This document shows positions 26,117 through 34,813 of a DNA stretch of 64,000 nucleotides, piece after piece. Numbering within the stretch: the first letter of the stretch is position 1; each line of letters begins with the position of its first letter. Origin of the DNA: Pseudogemmobacter hezensis (GTDB lineage Bacteria > Pseudomonadota > Alphaproteobacteria > Rhodobacterales > Rhodobacteraceae); contig NZ_JABJXT010000020.1 in the NCBI RefSeq assembly GCF_013155295.1, positions 1-64,000 of the forward strand, read 5' to 3'. The position numbers were made by a program, and so were the translations under genes. A model generated the notes under the pieces. The model worked only from the letters and a program-made list of their open reading frames with translations. It was not told the DNA's origin and ran no database searches.

Positions 26117-27016
26117 TTACCCGGCCCCCTCAGGCGCAAAAAGCTGGGCTGACAGGAAATCAACCAGCGCCCGCACCTTGGGCGAGGGGTGTTTGCTTGC
26201 AGGCCAAAGGATATAGAACAGGCCTTCGCTGTCCAGGTGATCGGCCAGGATCGGCACCAAAGCCCCCGAGGCAAGATGCGGGCGAATGGCGAATTCGGGC
26301 AGCCAGGCCACGCCCAGATCGCGCAGCGCGAAACAGACCCGCGTCTCCATATTGTTGCAGGTCATCGAGATCGGCAGCTGCAGATCCGGCGCATCGGCTG
26401 CGCGCTGAAAGGGCCATTGTTCCAGCTTGCCGCTGCTGGGAAAGCGGTAATGCAGGCAGATATGGGCGGCCAGATCCTCGGGGCGTTCGGGCCTGCCATG
26501 GCGCGCCAGATAGCCGGGTGAGGCCACCAGATACCTTTTGAAACGGCCCAGCCGCCGCGCGGTCAGCCGCGAATCTGCCGGCTCTCCGGTACGGATCACG
26601 GCGTCGAAGCCTTCTTCGATCACATCGACCAGGCGGTCGGTGAAATCCAGATCCAGCGCCACTTCGGGGTAGTGGCGCATGAAATCACCCAGCACCGGCA
26701 GCATCAGCGGGCTGACCTGGGGCAGGCTGACCCGCAGCCGCCCGCGCGGGGTGGTCGCAGCCTGTGACAGCTCTTGCCCGGCGGCCTCGACCTCGGCAAG
26801 GATGCGGCGGCAGCGTTCCAGAAACAGCCCGCCCTCGGCCGTCAGGGTCACGCTGCGGGTGCTGCGGTGGAAAAGGCGCACACCCAGCCGATCCTCAAGC
26901 CGGGCGATGCTTTTCCCAACCGCCGAGGCCGAGATGCCAAGCGCCCGCCCCGCCGCCACAAAGCTGCGCAGCTCAGCCACCTGCACGAAAACACCAATAC
27001 CATTCAGACCGTCCAT
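26117..27016 (-). CDS. LysR-family transcriptional regulator (AaeR/DsdC-type subgroup)
   Basis: A 299-residue regulator: helix-turn-helix MDGLNGIGVFVQVAELRSFVAAGRALGISASAVGKSIARLE, then FHRSTRSVTLTAEG and a C-terminal effector domain. The N-terminal style belongs to the large group of LysR proteins that control adjacent hydrolase, reductase or efflux genes. It is divergent from the serine hydrolase/MFS operon at 27129 with a 112-bp shared region containing a perfect palindrome (27030-27045), which is the probable operator. It lies upstream of, and on the same strand as, the SulP gene, but 150 bases and an RNA leader separate them. Confidence 0.92.
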   Translation of the reverse strand: MDGLNGIGVFVQVAELRSFVAAGRALGISASAVGKSIARLEDRLGVRLFHRSTRSVTLTAEGGLFLERCRRILAEVEAAGQELSQAATTPRGRLRVSLPQVSPLMLPVLGDFMRHYPEVALDLDFTDRLVDVIEEGFDAVIRTGEPADSRLTARRLGRFKRYLVASPGYLARHGRPERPEDLAAHICLHYRFPSSGKLEQWPFQRAADAPDLQLPISMTCNNMETRVCFALRDLGVAWLPEFAIRPHLASGALVPILADHLDSEGLFYILWPASKHPSPKVRALVDFLSAQLFAPEGAG

Positions 27017-27029
27017 CAGCCCCCCATTG

Positions 27030-27045
27030 CGGACACAAATGTCCG
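27030..27045. promoter_or_regulatory. Palindromic operator candidate for the LysR regulator
   Basis: CGGACA (27030-27035), CAAA, TGTCCG (27040-27045): a perfect 6-4-6 inverted repeat 14 bases upstream of the LysR start, inside the divergent region. Position and symmetry fit a LysR autoregulatory site. Confidence 0.5.
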
Positions 27046-27128
27046 TTCAGATCGGAAATTAACCCCACTTTTTCTTTAATGTTCAGCGCCATAACTGTCA
27101 GGCCCCAACCCCTGGCGGAGCAATTTCC

Positions 27129-28319
27129 ATGACATCCCCCCTTCCGATCCCCCTGTCTGCGGCGCAATCAGAGCCGCAGATTCCGGGCGTCGCCTCTCTT
27201 GTGCAGCACGCCACTGACAGCCAAAGGCTGGTCGGTGCCGTGGTTCTGGTGGCGAAAGAGGGCCGCATCATCCATCAGCAGGCCGCTGGCTGGGCCGAGC
27301 GTGAAACCCGCCGGGCTATGCTGGTGGACAGCATTTTCCGGCTGGCCTCGGTCAGCAAGCCGATTGTCTCGGCTGCGGCCATGGTGCTGGTGGCGCAGGG
27401 GCGGCTGGGCCTTGATGCAGATATCACCAACTATCTGCCAGAGCTGCGCTTTCGGCTGGCCGATGGCAAGGCGGCGCGGATCACCCCGCGCCATCTGCTC
27501 AGCCACCAGGCGGGCCTGGGCTATCGCTTTCTTGAGGCTGACGGCAATGGCCCGCTGGCCCGCGCGGGCGTCTCTGACGGGATGGATGCCTCAGGCATCA
27601 CCCTTGATAAGAACCTGAGCCGGATCGCCTCGGTGCCGCTGAGCTATGCGCCGGGCACGGGCTGGGGCTATTCGCTTGCCACCGATGTGCTGGGCGGGGT
27701 GATCGCCGCCATCACGGGCCTGCCGCTGGAAAGCGCCGTTCAGCAGCTGGTTACAGACCCCCTGGGCATGGCGGATACCGGCTTCACCTGCCGCGACCCG
27801 CAACGCATTGCCACCGCCTATGTCACTGACACGCCCGCCCCCCATCCGCTGGCCGAGGGCGAGGTGGTCGCGCCCTTTGAGGGCACAATCGGCATCCGCT
27901 ATAGCCCGGCGCGGATTTTCGATCCGGCGGCTTTTCCCTCGGGCGGCGGCGGGATGGCGGGAACGGCGGGCGATCTCTTGCGCCTGCTGGAAACCCTGCG
28001 CCGGGGCGGTGCGCCCCTTTTGCCCGCAGAGCTGGTGGACGAAATGGGGCGCGATCAGACCGGGGGGCAGATCCTGCCCGCAGCCCCCGGATTTGGCTTT
28101 GGCCTTGGCTTTTCGGTGCTGCGCGAGCCGCAGATCGCCGCCTCGCCAGAGACAGCGGGAACCTGGCGATGGGGCGGGGCCTATGGTCACTCATGGTTCC
28201 TGGACCGCGCACGCGGGCTTTGCGTGATCGCGCTGACCAATACGCTTTATGAGGGCATGTCGGGCCGTTTCGTCACCGATCTGCGCGATGCGGTCTATGC
28301 CGCGACTGAGGTGAACTGA
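27129..28319 (+). CDS. Serine hydrolase, beta-lactamase/esterase (class C-like) family
   Basis: A 396-residue penicillin-binding-protein-fold hydrolase without a signal peptide, so probably a cytoplasmic esterase or peptidase rather than a true beta-lactamase. The SxxK nucleophile motif is SVSK in FRLASVSKPIVSAAA (about residues 72-75). The second motif region is GWGYSLATDVLGG, where the tyrosine aligns with YxN but the asparagine is not conserved. The third region is GGAYGHSWFLD (HxG-like). GGAG lies about ten bases before the ATG. It overlaps the MFS gene by one base. The LysR gene is divergent from it. Confidence 0.88.
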   Translation: MTSPLPIPLSAAQSEPQIPGVASLVQHATDSQRLVGAVVLVAKEGRIIHQQAAGWAERETRRAMLVDSIFRLASVSKPIVSAAAMVLVAQGRLGLDADITNYLPELRFRLADGKAARITPRHLLSHQAGLGYRFLEADGNGPLARAGVSDGMDASGITLDKNLSRIASVPLSYAPGTGWGYSLATDVLGGVIAAITGLPLESAVQQLVTDPLGMADTGFTCRDPQRIATAYVTDTPAPHPLAEGEVVAPFEGTIGIRYSPARIFDPAAFPSGGGGMAGTAGDLLRLLETLRRGGAPLLPAELVDEMGRDQTGGQILPAAPGFGFGLGFSVLREPQIAASPETAGTWRWGGAYGHSWFLDRARGLCVIALTNTLYEGMSGRFVTDLRDAVYAATEVN

Positions 28320-29518
28320 TGCACAGCACCCCGCCAAAGACCCCGCTGCCTCTGCGCCCCTTGCTGGCGCTTGCGGCGGCGGCCTTTGTCACCATCGTGA
28401 CCGAGGCGATGCCCGCAGGCCTGCTGCCCGAGATGTCCCGCGGCCTCGCCGTTTCTGAGGCCTGGATCGGTCAGACCGTGACGATTTACGCCCTCGGGTC
28501 GCTGCTGGCAGCGATGCCACTGACTGCGGCCACCCAGCAGATGCGGCGGCGGCCCCTGCTGCTGGCCGCGCTTTTGGGCTTTGCGCTGGCGAATACGGTG
28601 ACCGCGCTGTCCCCCAGCTTCGCGCTGACCATGGCCGCCCGCTTTCTGGCGGGGGTCTCGGCGGGGCTGCTCTGGGCTTTGCTGGCAGGCTATGCGGCGC
28701 GCATGGTGCCCGCGCATCAGAAAGGCCGCGCCATTGCCGTTGCCATGGTCGGCACGCCGCTTGCGCTGTCGCTGGGGGTTCCGGCGGGCACTTTTCTTGG
28801 TCAGATGATTGGCTGGCAGCTGTGCTTTGGCGTCATGAGCCTGGCGGCCCTGGCAATCATGCTGTGGGTGCGCCTGGACCTGCCGGATTTCGCAGGGCAA
28901 AGCGCCGGGCACCGCCAGTCACTGGCGCGAACCTTTGTCATGCCAGGCGTCCGCCCGGTGCTTTATGTCGTGCTAAGCTATGTGCTGGCCCATAACATCC
29001 TTTACACCTATATCGCGCCGCTGCTGGCCGATGCGGGGATGGCGGCGCGAACGGATCTGGTGCTGCTGGAGTTCGGGCTGGCCGCCCTGGCGGGCATCTG
29101 GGCCGTGGGGCTGCTGGTTGACAGGCATCTGCGCAGCCTGACGCTGGCCAGCATCCTGCTTTTTGGCGCGGCGGCGCTGATGATCGGCTTTGGCAGCAAT
29201 GCGCCGGGGATGATCATCGCAGCGGTGGCGCTTTGGGGGCTGGCCTTTGGCGGCGTGCCGACGCTGCTGCAGACCGCGCTGGCCCGGGCGGCAGATGAGG
29301 CCGCAGATGTTGCCCAATCCATGCTGGTCACCGCCTGGAACGCCGCGATTGCCGGGGGCGGGATTGTCGGCGGCCTGCTGCTGGAGCGGTTTGGCGTCAG
29401 CGCTTTTGCGCCCGCGCTGCTGGCGCTGCTGGGCTCTGCAATGCTGACCGTCTGGCTGACGCGGTGCTATGGGAAGGCGGGGGGCTATGGGCAGGCAGGT
29501 GGCGCGAGCAGACCCTGA
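28319..29518 (+). CDS. MFS transporter (drug:H+ antiporter, AraJ/Bmr-like)
   Basis: A 12-TM major-facilitator protein of 399 residues. The motif around residues 108-130 (AARFLAGVSAGLLWALLAGYAARMVP) corresponds to the DHA1 family, and VAMVGTPLALSLGVPAGTFLGQ resembles motif C of exporters. It is translationally coupled to the serine hydrolase (TGATG junction). Together they look like a detoxification or efflux pair under LysR control. The substrate is unknown. Confidence 0.9.
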   Translation: MHSTPPKTPLPLRPLLALAAAAFVTIVTEAMPAGLLPEMSRGLAVSEAWIGQTVTIYALGSLLAAMPLTAATQQMRRRPLLLAALLGFALANTVTALSPSFALTMAARFLAGVSAGLLWALLAGYAARMVPAHQKGRAIAVAMVGTPLALSLGVPAGTFLGQMIGWQLCFGVMSLAALAIMLWVRLDLPDFAGQSAGHRQSLARTFVMPGVRPVLYVVLSYVLAHNILYTYIAPLLADAGMAARTDLVLLEFGLAALAGIWAVGLLVDRHLRSLTLASILLFGAAALMIGFGSNAPGMIIAAVALWGLAFGGVPTLLQTALARAADEAADVAQSMLVTAWNAAIAGGGIVGGLLLERFGVSAFAPALLALLGSAMLTVWLTRCYGKAGGYGQAGGASRP

Positions 29519-29619
29519 GCACGGGCTGCGGTCACCCGCATTTTATCCATGGTGTTGCTTCGCACCCTTGCGCGGACCGCAGTCCCGGCAGATCCTGCCC
29601 CAGGACACAAGGAATGCCG

Positions 29620-30582
29620 ATGCCAAAGCCCGTGATTTTGCATGCCGCAAAGCTGCCTGCCGCAACCGAGGCAGAGCTGGCCGCCCGGTTCACGCTTTTG
29701 CCGCTGCCCGAAGGCCGCGATCAGCAGAGCGCCTTTCTGGCCCTGCATGGCCCGCGTATCGAGGGCATGACCCTGCGCAAAACCAGGGTGGATGCAGAGT
29801 TTCTGGCCGCCATGCCGGGGTTGCAGATCATCTCCAGCTATTCAGCGGGGCTTGATAATCTGGATGTCGCGGCGGCCAGGGCGCGGGGGATCATCATCGC
29901 CAACAGCGCGCATGTGCTGGCGGCAGAGGTGGCCAATCTGGCCGTCGGCCTTGCCCTTTCGCTGACCCGCAACATCGTGCAGGCCGATGGCTGGCTGCGC
30001 CAGGGGCATTGGGCCGATGGCGGCGCTTTGGCCCTGAGCCGGTCGCTGGTCGGGATGGATATCGGCATTTTCGGACTGGGCACGATCGGCATGGCGCTGG
30101 CCCCCCGACTGCAGGCCCTGGGCGCACGCATCGCCTATAGCAGCCGCAGCCGCAAGGATCTGCCCTATGCCTTCCACCCCGACGCCCAAAGACTGGCGAG
30201 CGCGGTGGATATGCTGATCCTGTGCTGCCCGCTGACCCCCGAAACCCGTCATGTGATTGATGATAAGGTGCTGGGGGCGCTTGGCCCTGCAGGCTATCTT
30301 ATCAATATCGCGCGGGGGCCCGTGGTCGATGAGGCGGCACTGATCGAAGCCTTGCAAAACAACCGGATCGCCGGGGCCGCGCTGGATGTATTCGCGGATG
30401 AGCCCCGCGTTCCTGCGGCGCTGATCGCCGATCCCAGGGTGATCCTGACGCCCCATATAGCATCTGCAACCACCCAGACCCGCCAGGCCATGGCCGATCA
30501 TGTGGTGGATGCGCTGACCCGGCATTTTGGCCAGCCCGATATTATACGCAAAACTGGCGCTGTTCAGCCTGCTGAAAGATAG
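29620..30582 (+). CDS. D-2-hydroxyacid dehydrogenase (NAD(P)-dependent)
   Basis: A 320-residue oxidoreductase of the D-isomer-specific family (glyoxylate/hydroxypyruvate reductase-like). The nucleotide turn is FGLGTIGMALA (about residues 149-159). The catalytic arginine is in NIARGPVVDEAALIEAL, the glutamate in DEP and the histidine in LTPHIASAT. I start at ATG 29620, which has AAGGA at a good distance; ATG 29614 in the same frame is too close to that site. It follows the MFS gene by about 100 bases and may share its promoter. Its last 19 bases overlap the toxin gene on the other strand. Confidence 0.92.
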   Translation: MPKPVILHAAKLPAATEAELAARFTLLPLPEGRDQQSAFLALHGPRIEGMTLRKTRVDAEFLAAMPGLQIISSYSAGLDNLDVAAARARGIIIANSAHVLAAEVANLAVGLALSLTRNIVQADGWLRQGHWADGGALALSRSLVGMDIGIFGLGTIGMALAPRLQALGARIAYSSRSRKDLPYAFHPDAQRLASAVDMLILCCPLTPETRHVIDDKVLGALGPAGYLINIARGPVVDEAALIEALQNNRIAGAALDVFADEPRVPAALIADPRVILTPHIASATTQTRQAMADHVVDALTRHFGQPDIIRKTGAVQPAER

Positions 30583-30884
30583 GCCAGCAGGCTTTGCCTG
30601 TCATGCAGCAGGCGCAGGATCTCTATCCCCGGCGCATCCGCCTGCTCTGCCCCGAGATAAAGGATCAGATGGCGGCCGCTCGGGTGAATGCGCAGGGGCG
30701 GGCGGAACTCGGGGCGCAGCCGCGCCATTTCCGGAAACCCCGCCAAAAGGTCGAACACCCCGAAAAGCGAGTCCAGATAGGCGTCGGCGCGGTCTGCCCC
30801 CCAGGTCGCAGCGCCCTGCTGCCAGATCTGCGCCAGATCCTCGCGGGCGGCCGGGCGCAATCGCCAGCCGGTCTTATCCGCCAC
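30564..30884 (-). CDS. ParE/RelE-family toxin of a type II toxin-antitoxin pair
   Basis: A 106-residue protein with the ParE plasmid-stabilisation fold: WRLRPAAREDLAQIWQQGAATWG at the N-terminus, DAYLDSLFGVFDLLAGFPEMARLRPEFRPPLRIHPSGRHLILY in the middle, and EILRLLHDRQSLLAYL at the end. ParE toxins poison DNA gyrase; RelE relatives cut mRNA, but the catalytic set of RelE is not evident. The start is GTG and overlaps the antitoxin gene by 11 bases, the normal antitoxin-first order. The 3' end overlaps the hydroxyacid dehydrogenase gene tail to tail. Confidence 0.9.
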   Translation of the reverse strand: MADKTGWRLRPAAREDLAQIWQQGAATWGADRADAYLDSLFGVFDLLAGFPEMARLRPEFRPPLRIHPSGRHLILYLGAEQADAPGIEILRLLHDRQSLLAYLSAG

Positions 30885-31116
30885 GGCTTTGGCGCAATGC
30901 GGCTTTGAAAGCCGTGCGGTCCAGCACTTCGGCCGGGCCGCTGTCGAGCGCCAGGTCCACCGCGGCCTGCAATTCGGCCTCGGCCTCCTGGCGCAGACGG
31001 TCGCGGCGGATCAGATCGCGGATGTAATCGCTGGAATTGGCATAGCGACCCTCGCGGGTCTGGCTTTCGACCCAGGTTTTCATCGGATCGGGAAGCGAGA
31101 TATTCATCGTGCCCAT
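30874..31116 (-). CDS. ParD-family antitoxin (ribbon-helix-helix)
   Basis: An 80-residue antitoxin. The N-terminal ribbon-helix-helix is MNISLPDPMKTWVESQTREGRYANSSDYIRDLIRRD, which binds DNA and represses the operon; the C-terminal part (ELQAAVDLALDSGPAEVLDRTAF) wraps the toxin. I choose ATG 31116 with AAAAGGA seven bases upstream; a longer frame starting at 31182 would add an unrelated tail. A perfect palindrome at 31159-31175 upstream is the likely operator. Confidence 0.9.
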   Translation of the reverse strand: MGTMNISLPDPMKTWVESQTREGRYANSSDYIRDLIRRDRLRQEAEAELQAAVDLALDSGPAEVLDRTAFKAALRQSRGG

Positions 31117-31158
31117 GGTGGCGTCCTTTTGGGTCGCGGGGGATCTGATCCCGACAGT

Positions 31159-31175
31159 ATGGCAAAGATTGCCAT
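31159..31175. promoter_or_regulatory. Operator candidate of the ParDE pair
   Basis: ATGGCAA-AGA-TTGCCAT is a perfect 7-3-7 inverted repeat about 45 bases upstream of the antitoxin start, between it and the end of the IclR gene. Ribbon-helix-helix antitoxins bind such palindromes over their own promoter. Confidence 0.55.
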
Positions 31176-31194
31176 CACGCAAGCGGATGCAGGC

Positions 31195-31959
31195 TTAGCC
31201 CTGGATAGCGGCGGCCTCTTTGCGCAAGAGAACCGCCAGCCGCTCGGCCAGCCGCAGCGCTGCCGGATCGCCGCCGCAGGCGCTGGTGGCCTCGGCAACC
31301 GCTGACAGCACCAGAGGCCGGGTCTTGCCGATGAAGTCGGGGGTGATCCGCGAGGCCGGGCCAGAGACCGCAATCGCCGCCAGAAGCGCCCCGCCCGGGC
31401 CAAAGACCGGCGCGGCGATACCGCCGATATCGGGGCTTAACTCGCCCACCGAGGCATAGAAAAAATCGTCGCGGATCGTATCATAGGGCGCACCGGAGCT
31501 GCCTGAAAACGCCAGCAAAACCCGCCCCGCCGCGCCCACGGTCAAAGGCAGGCTGTCGCCCTCGCGGATCACAAAGCGCAACAGCTGTTTGGTCTCGATC
31601 CGGTGCAGGCAGACGCGATGATCGCCTTCGCGCACATGCAGCACGACGCTTTCATTGGTCGCATCCGCCAGCCGCTGCATCGCCGGGATCACCGCCTCGC
31701 GCAGCCCGTGATAGCGGCGGTAAATCTCGCCCAGGCGGAAAATCTCGCGGCCGATGCGGTATTCATCCCCCTCACGCGAGATATATTCCGCCTGGATCAG
31801 CGAGTTCAGCAGCCTGAGCGCGGTGCTTTTGTAAAGGCCGGTGCGCGCGGCAAGCTCGGTCAGCGAGAGGCTGTTATCCCCCGCGCCAAAGGCGGAAAGC
31901 AATGACAGTGCCCTGTCTACCGCCGCCACGCCACCGTTCTTGCCATCGTCACCGGTCAT
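31195..31959 (-). CDS. IclR-family transcriptional regulator
   Basis: A 254-residue regulator with a winged helix-turn-helix (VDRALSLLSAFGAGDNSLSLTELAARTGLYKSTALRLLNSL, about residues 14-54) and a C-terminal IclR effector domain (VREGDHRVCLHRIETKQLLRFVIREGDSLPLTVGAAGRVLLAF). It is 18 bases downstream of the ABC ATPase on the same strand, so it is probably the last gene of that importer operon. A palindrome covering the -10 of the divergent RraA/Ldh promoter (36092-36108) is a plausible target. The effector is unknown. Confidence 0.93.
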   Translation of the reverse strand: MTGDDGKNGGVAAVDRALSLLSAFGAGDNSLSLTELAARTGLYKSTALRLLNSLIQAEYISREGDEYRIGREIFRLGEIYRRYHGLREAVIPAMQRLADATNESVVLHVREGDHRVCLHRIETKQLLRFVIREGDSLPLTVGAAGRVLLAFSGSSGAPYDTIRDDFFYASVGELSPDIGGIAAPVFGPGGALLAAIAVSGPASRITPDFIGKTRPLVLSAVAEATSACGGDPAALRLAERLAVLLRKEAAAIQG

Positions 31960-31977
31960 CTCAGGCCCTCTTGCTGG

Positions 31978-33048
31978 TCAGATATTATAAACAATGGTTT
32001 GCGCCGCAGGAAGGTAGACACTGACCTCCTCGCCGGAAATCGCCTCATCGGTCTCGACACGCAGACTGTCCTGGCCAACCTGGACAGTATAAAGCGTGCG
32101 CACCCCAAGATAGTCACGCCCGGTGATCCGGCCCCTCAGAACCGAGGCCGGACGGGCATCCTCAAACGGGCGCAACCGCAGCCATTCGGGGCGGATTGCG
32201 ATGCGGCGGCTTTCACCCGCCAAGGCGGCTGCGGTCTCGGGCAAGGCAATCGCCTGGCCGTCACCCAGCACCCCGGCAGGCCCGCCGTCGCGGTTTTCCA
32301 CCTGAACGGTGAGGAAATTGCTTGACCCGATGAAATCGGCGACGAAGGGCGTGGCCGGGGTTTCAAACACCTCTTTCGGGGTGCCGAGTTGCACGACCCG
32401 GCCACCCGACATCACCGCGATCCGGTCGGAAAGCGACAGCGCCTCGGCCTGGTCATGGGTGACATAGATCGCGGTCACGCCCAGTTTGCGTTGCAGATCA
32501 TGCAGCCAGATCCGCGCCCGCTCGCGCAGCTTCGCATCAAGGTTCGAAAGCGGCTCATCGAGCAAAAGGATGCTGGGCCGGTAGACGATGGTTCGGGCCA
32601 GCGCCACCCGCTGCTGCTGGCCGCCGGACAGTTCGAACGGATAGCGGTCAGCAAAGGCGGTCATCTCGACCAGATCCAGCGCCTCTTCGATGCGGCGCGA
32701 CCGCTCTGCCCGATCGATGCGGCGCAGCTTCAGCGGGAAGGCCAGGTTCTCGGCCACACTCATATGCGGCCAAAGCGCGTAAGACTGGAACACCAGCCCG
32801 ATATTGCGTCGCTCTGGTGGCAGGAAAGCATTGGTCGCCCCGTCAAAAAGCACCTTATCGCCCAGCGAGATCCGCCCCGAGGTCGGCCTGTCCAGCCCCG
32901 CAATCGCCGCCAGCGTCGTCGATTTGCCACAGCCCGAGGGGCCAAGCAGGGTGACAAACTCGCCCTCGTTCACGGTCAGCGAGACATTGTCCACCGCCGT
33001 CACCGCACCGAAGGCCTTGACCAGATTTGAGATTTTGAGATCAGCCAT
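31978..33048 (-). CDS. ABC transporter ATP-binding protein (iron/polyamine/phosphonate type)
   Basis: A 356-residue ATPase of the FbpC/PotA/PhnT group with a C-terminal TOBE domain. Walker A is GPSGCGKSTT, the signature LSGGQQQRVALARTI, Walker B LLLDEPLSNLD and the switch histidine YVTHDQAEA. The TOBE region (IAIRPEWLRL..., RGRITGRDYLGVRTLYTVQVG) ends the protein. I start at ATG 33048 (MADLKISNLVKAF), overlapping the permease stop by eight bases; the longer frame to 33219 is antisense to no known domain and unneeded. It serves the permease and binding protein just upstream. Confidence 0.92.
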   Translation of the reverse strand: MADLKISNLVKAFGAVTAVDNVSLTVNEGEFVTLLGPSGCGKSTTLAAIAGLDRPTSGRISLGDKVLFDGATNAFLPPERRNIGLVFQSYALWPHMSVAENLAFPLKLRRIDRAERSRRIEEALDLVEMTAFADRYPFELSGGQQQRVALARTIVYRPSILLLDEPLSNLDAKLRERARIWLHDLQRKLGVTAIYVTHDQAEALSLSDRIAVMSGGRVVQLGTPKEVFETPATPFVADFIGSSNFLTVQVENRDGGPAGVLGDGQAIALPETAAALAGESRRIAIRPEWLRLRPFEDARPASVLRGRITGRDYLGVRTLYTVQVGQDSLRVETDEAISGEEVSVYLPAAQTIVYNI

Positions 33049-34756
33049 AGATGCGAACTCCCATAAGTTTGCGGGCAATGATGACGAAGGTGGCGGTGAG
33101 GGCGATCTGGATCGTGGCAAGGGCCGAGACCGCGCCGCTGTTGCCCTGCGCCCAGAGAGACAGCATCGAGGTGCCGATGATCTCAGAGCCGGGCTGGAAG
33201 AGGTAAACCGCGCTGACATATTCCTTGAAGAAGTGGATGAAGAGCAGCGCGAAACACGAGAACATCGCAGGTTTCAGCAGCGGAATGACGATCCGGGTCG
33301 AGACCTGCCACCAGCTGGCGCCAACCGTATAGCCCGCGCGGTCCAGATCGCGTGAGATCTGGCCAAGTGCCGGCGCAAGGGCGCTGAAGCCGACCGGGAT
33401 ATAGCGCACCGTGAAGGCAAGGATCAGGATCCAGATCGTGCCGCGCAACGCATCCAGCCCCGGCACCCAGATCACCGCATAGAAAAACCCGATCCCGGCA
33501 ATGATCCCGGGCACGGCGCGCGGGAAAAGCGCGACATGCTCCAGTTTGCGGCCGTGGCGGAAGGAAGAGCGCACCGCGACCAGCGCGATCAGCGTTACCG
33601 CAGCCGTGCCCACCACGCCGCCGATGATCCCCACCAGAAGCGAGTTCCAGATCGAGCGCGTGTAATTGGCGTGATCGAAAATTACCGAGAAATTGTCCCA
33701 GGTCGCCACTTTGGCAATCGGCACCAGCGGCGACAGAATGGTGACGCCTGCCCGCATGAAAACGCCCAGGAAGACCAGAATGATCGTGGTAAAGACAAAG
33801 CCGCCGATCACCACAAAGGCGGGCCAGCGCCAGCGCCCCAGATCAATCACCGCCGGGCGTGAGGCCTTGCCCCCCACCGTCACAAAGCGGTCGCGGTTCT
33901 TCATCAGCCTGCCCTGCAGCCAGACCAGCCCCGAAACCGCGAACAACAGGATCACTGCCGCCGCCGCCACGATCCCATAGTCGGGGCCCGAGGGCGCATT
34001 GATCCCCTGATTGTAAAGGAAGGTCGTCAGTGTCTCGATCCGTGCCGGCACGCCGAAGATCAGCGGGATCGACAGCATCTCGATGCCGATCACAAAATTC
34101 AGCACGGTGGAATAGATGATCGCCGGGCGCATCATCGGCAGCGTCACCCGCATCAGCGCGGTGAAAGGCCCCGCACCAACGCTGCGGGCGGCATCTTCCA
34201 GCTGGGCATTGGCCTTGGAAAGTGAGGAAAGGCACAGAAGATAGGCCAGCGGTGCCTGCGACAGGCCCGCGATCACGCCCATGCCCTCGACCGTATAGAG
34301 GTTCCAGGGCACAAACCCCAGGTTGGCCCGCATCCAGAGGCTGACATAGCCCGAGGGGCCATACATGGTGAACCAGCCAAAGGCGATCACCAGATGGCTG
34401 ACCAAAAGCGGCCAGATCAGGATCTCACCGATCACACGGCGCCCCGGCAGATTGGTGCGCGAGACCATGATTGCCGTAATCACCCCCGACAGCTGCGCCA
34501 CCAGCGCCGTGATCACGCCAAAGACCAGCGTGTTCCACAGCGTGTCATGGAACGAAGACGATCCCAGCAGCGTGGTGAAATTATCAAGGGTGCGGCCGGG
34601 ATCGGCCTCATAGATCGGCTTTGCCGAGAAAGCCTGGACGAAAATCGGCAGCAGCGGGCCAAGAACAAGAACAACGGTCAGGGCGGTGATGCTCCATTGG
34701 ATCATCGCGCCTTTGTCCATCGTCCGTTCGGCCGGGCCGGTTACGGATTGGGTCAT
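33041..34756 (-). CDS. ABC transporter permease, fused two-domain (FbpB-like)
   Basis: A 571-residue permease with two BinPDT permease domains in tandem, about 12 membrane spans in total, as in FbpB and some 2-aminoethylphosphonate or thiamine-type importers. The coupling motif of the first half is LEDAARSVGAGPFTALMRVTLPMMRPAI and of the second half is LDRAGYTVGASWWQVSTRIVIPLLKPAM. The single polypeptide replaces the usual permease dimer. It lies 57 bases after the binding-protein gene and overlaps the ATPase gene by eight bases. Confidence 0.92.
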   Translation of the reverse strand: MTQSVTGPAERTMDKGAMIQWSITALTVVLVLGPLLPIFVQAFSAKPIYEADPGRTLDNFTTLLGSSSFHDTLWNTLVFGVITALVAQLSGVITAIMVSRTNLPGRRVIGEILIWPLLVSHLVIAFGWFTMYGPSGYVSLWMRANLGFVPWNLYTVEGMGVIAGLSQAPLAYLLCLSSLSKANAQLEDAARSVGAGPFTALMRVTLPMMRPAIIYSTVLNFVIGIEMLSIPLIFGVPARIETLTTFLYNQGINAPSGPDYGIVAAAAVILLFAVSGLVWLQGRLMKNRDRFVTVGGKASRPAVIDLGRWRWPAFVVIGGFVFTTIILVFLGVFMRAGVTILSPLVPIAKVATWDNFSVIFDHANYTRSIWNSLLVGIIGGVVGTAAVTLIALVAVRSSFRHGRKLEHVALFPRAVPGIIAGIGFFYAVIWVPGLDALRGTIWILILAFTVRYIPVGFSALAPALGQISRDLDRAGYTVGASWWQVSTRIVIPLLKPAMFSCFALLFIHFFKEYVSAVYLFQPGSEIIGTSMLSLWAQGNSGAVSALATIQIALTATFVIIARKLMGVRIYG

Positions 34757-34813
34757 TGAGATTTCCTGAAGATGCGGGCAGCGCCGCCGTTGCGAAAGCG
34801 GCGGCGCGGGGCG

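Noticed and set aside
29464-29619. Longer N-terminus for the D-2-hydroxyacid dehydrogenase
   Set aside because: It overlaps the MFS gene and lacks a ribosome site, while ATG 29620 is well placed and begins at the family N-terminus.
33049-33219. N-terminal extension of the ABC ATPase at 31978
   Set aside because: It lies wholly inside the permease gene in another frame, is Ser/Pro/Arg-rich low-complexity sequence, and the ATG at 33048 gives the normal protein.
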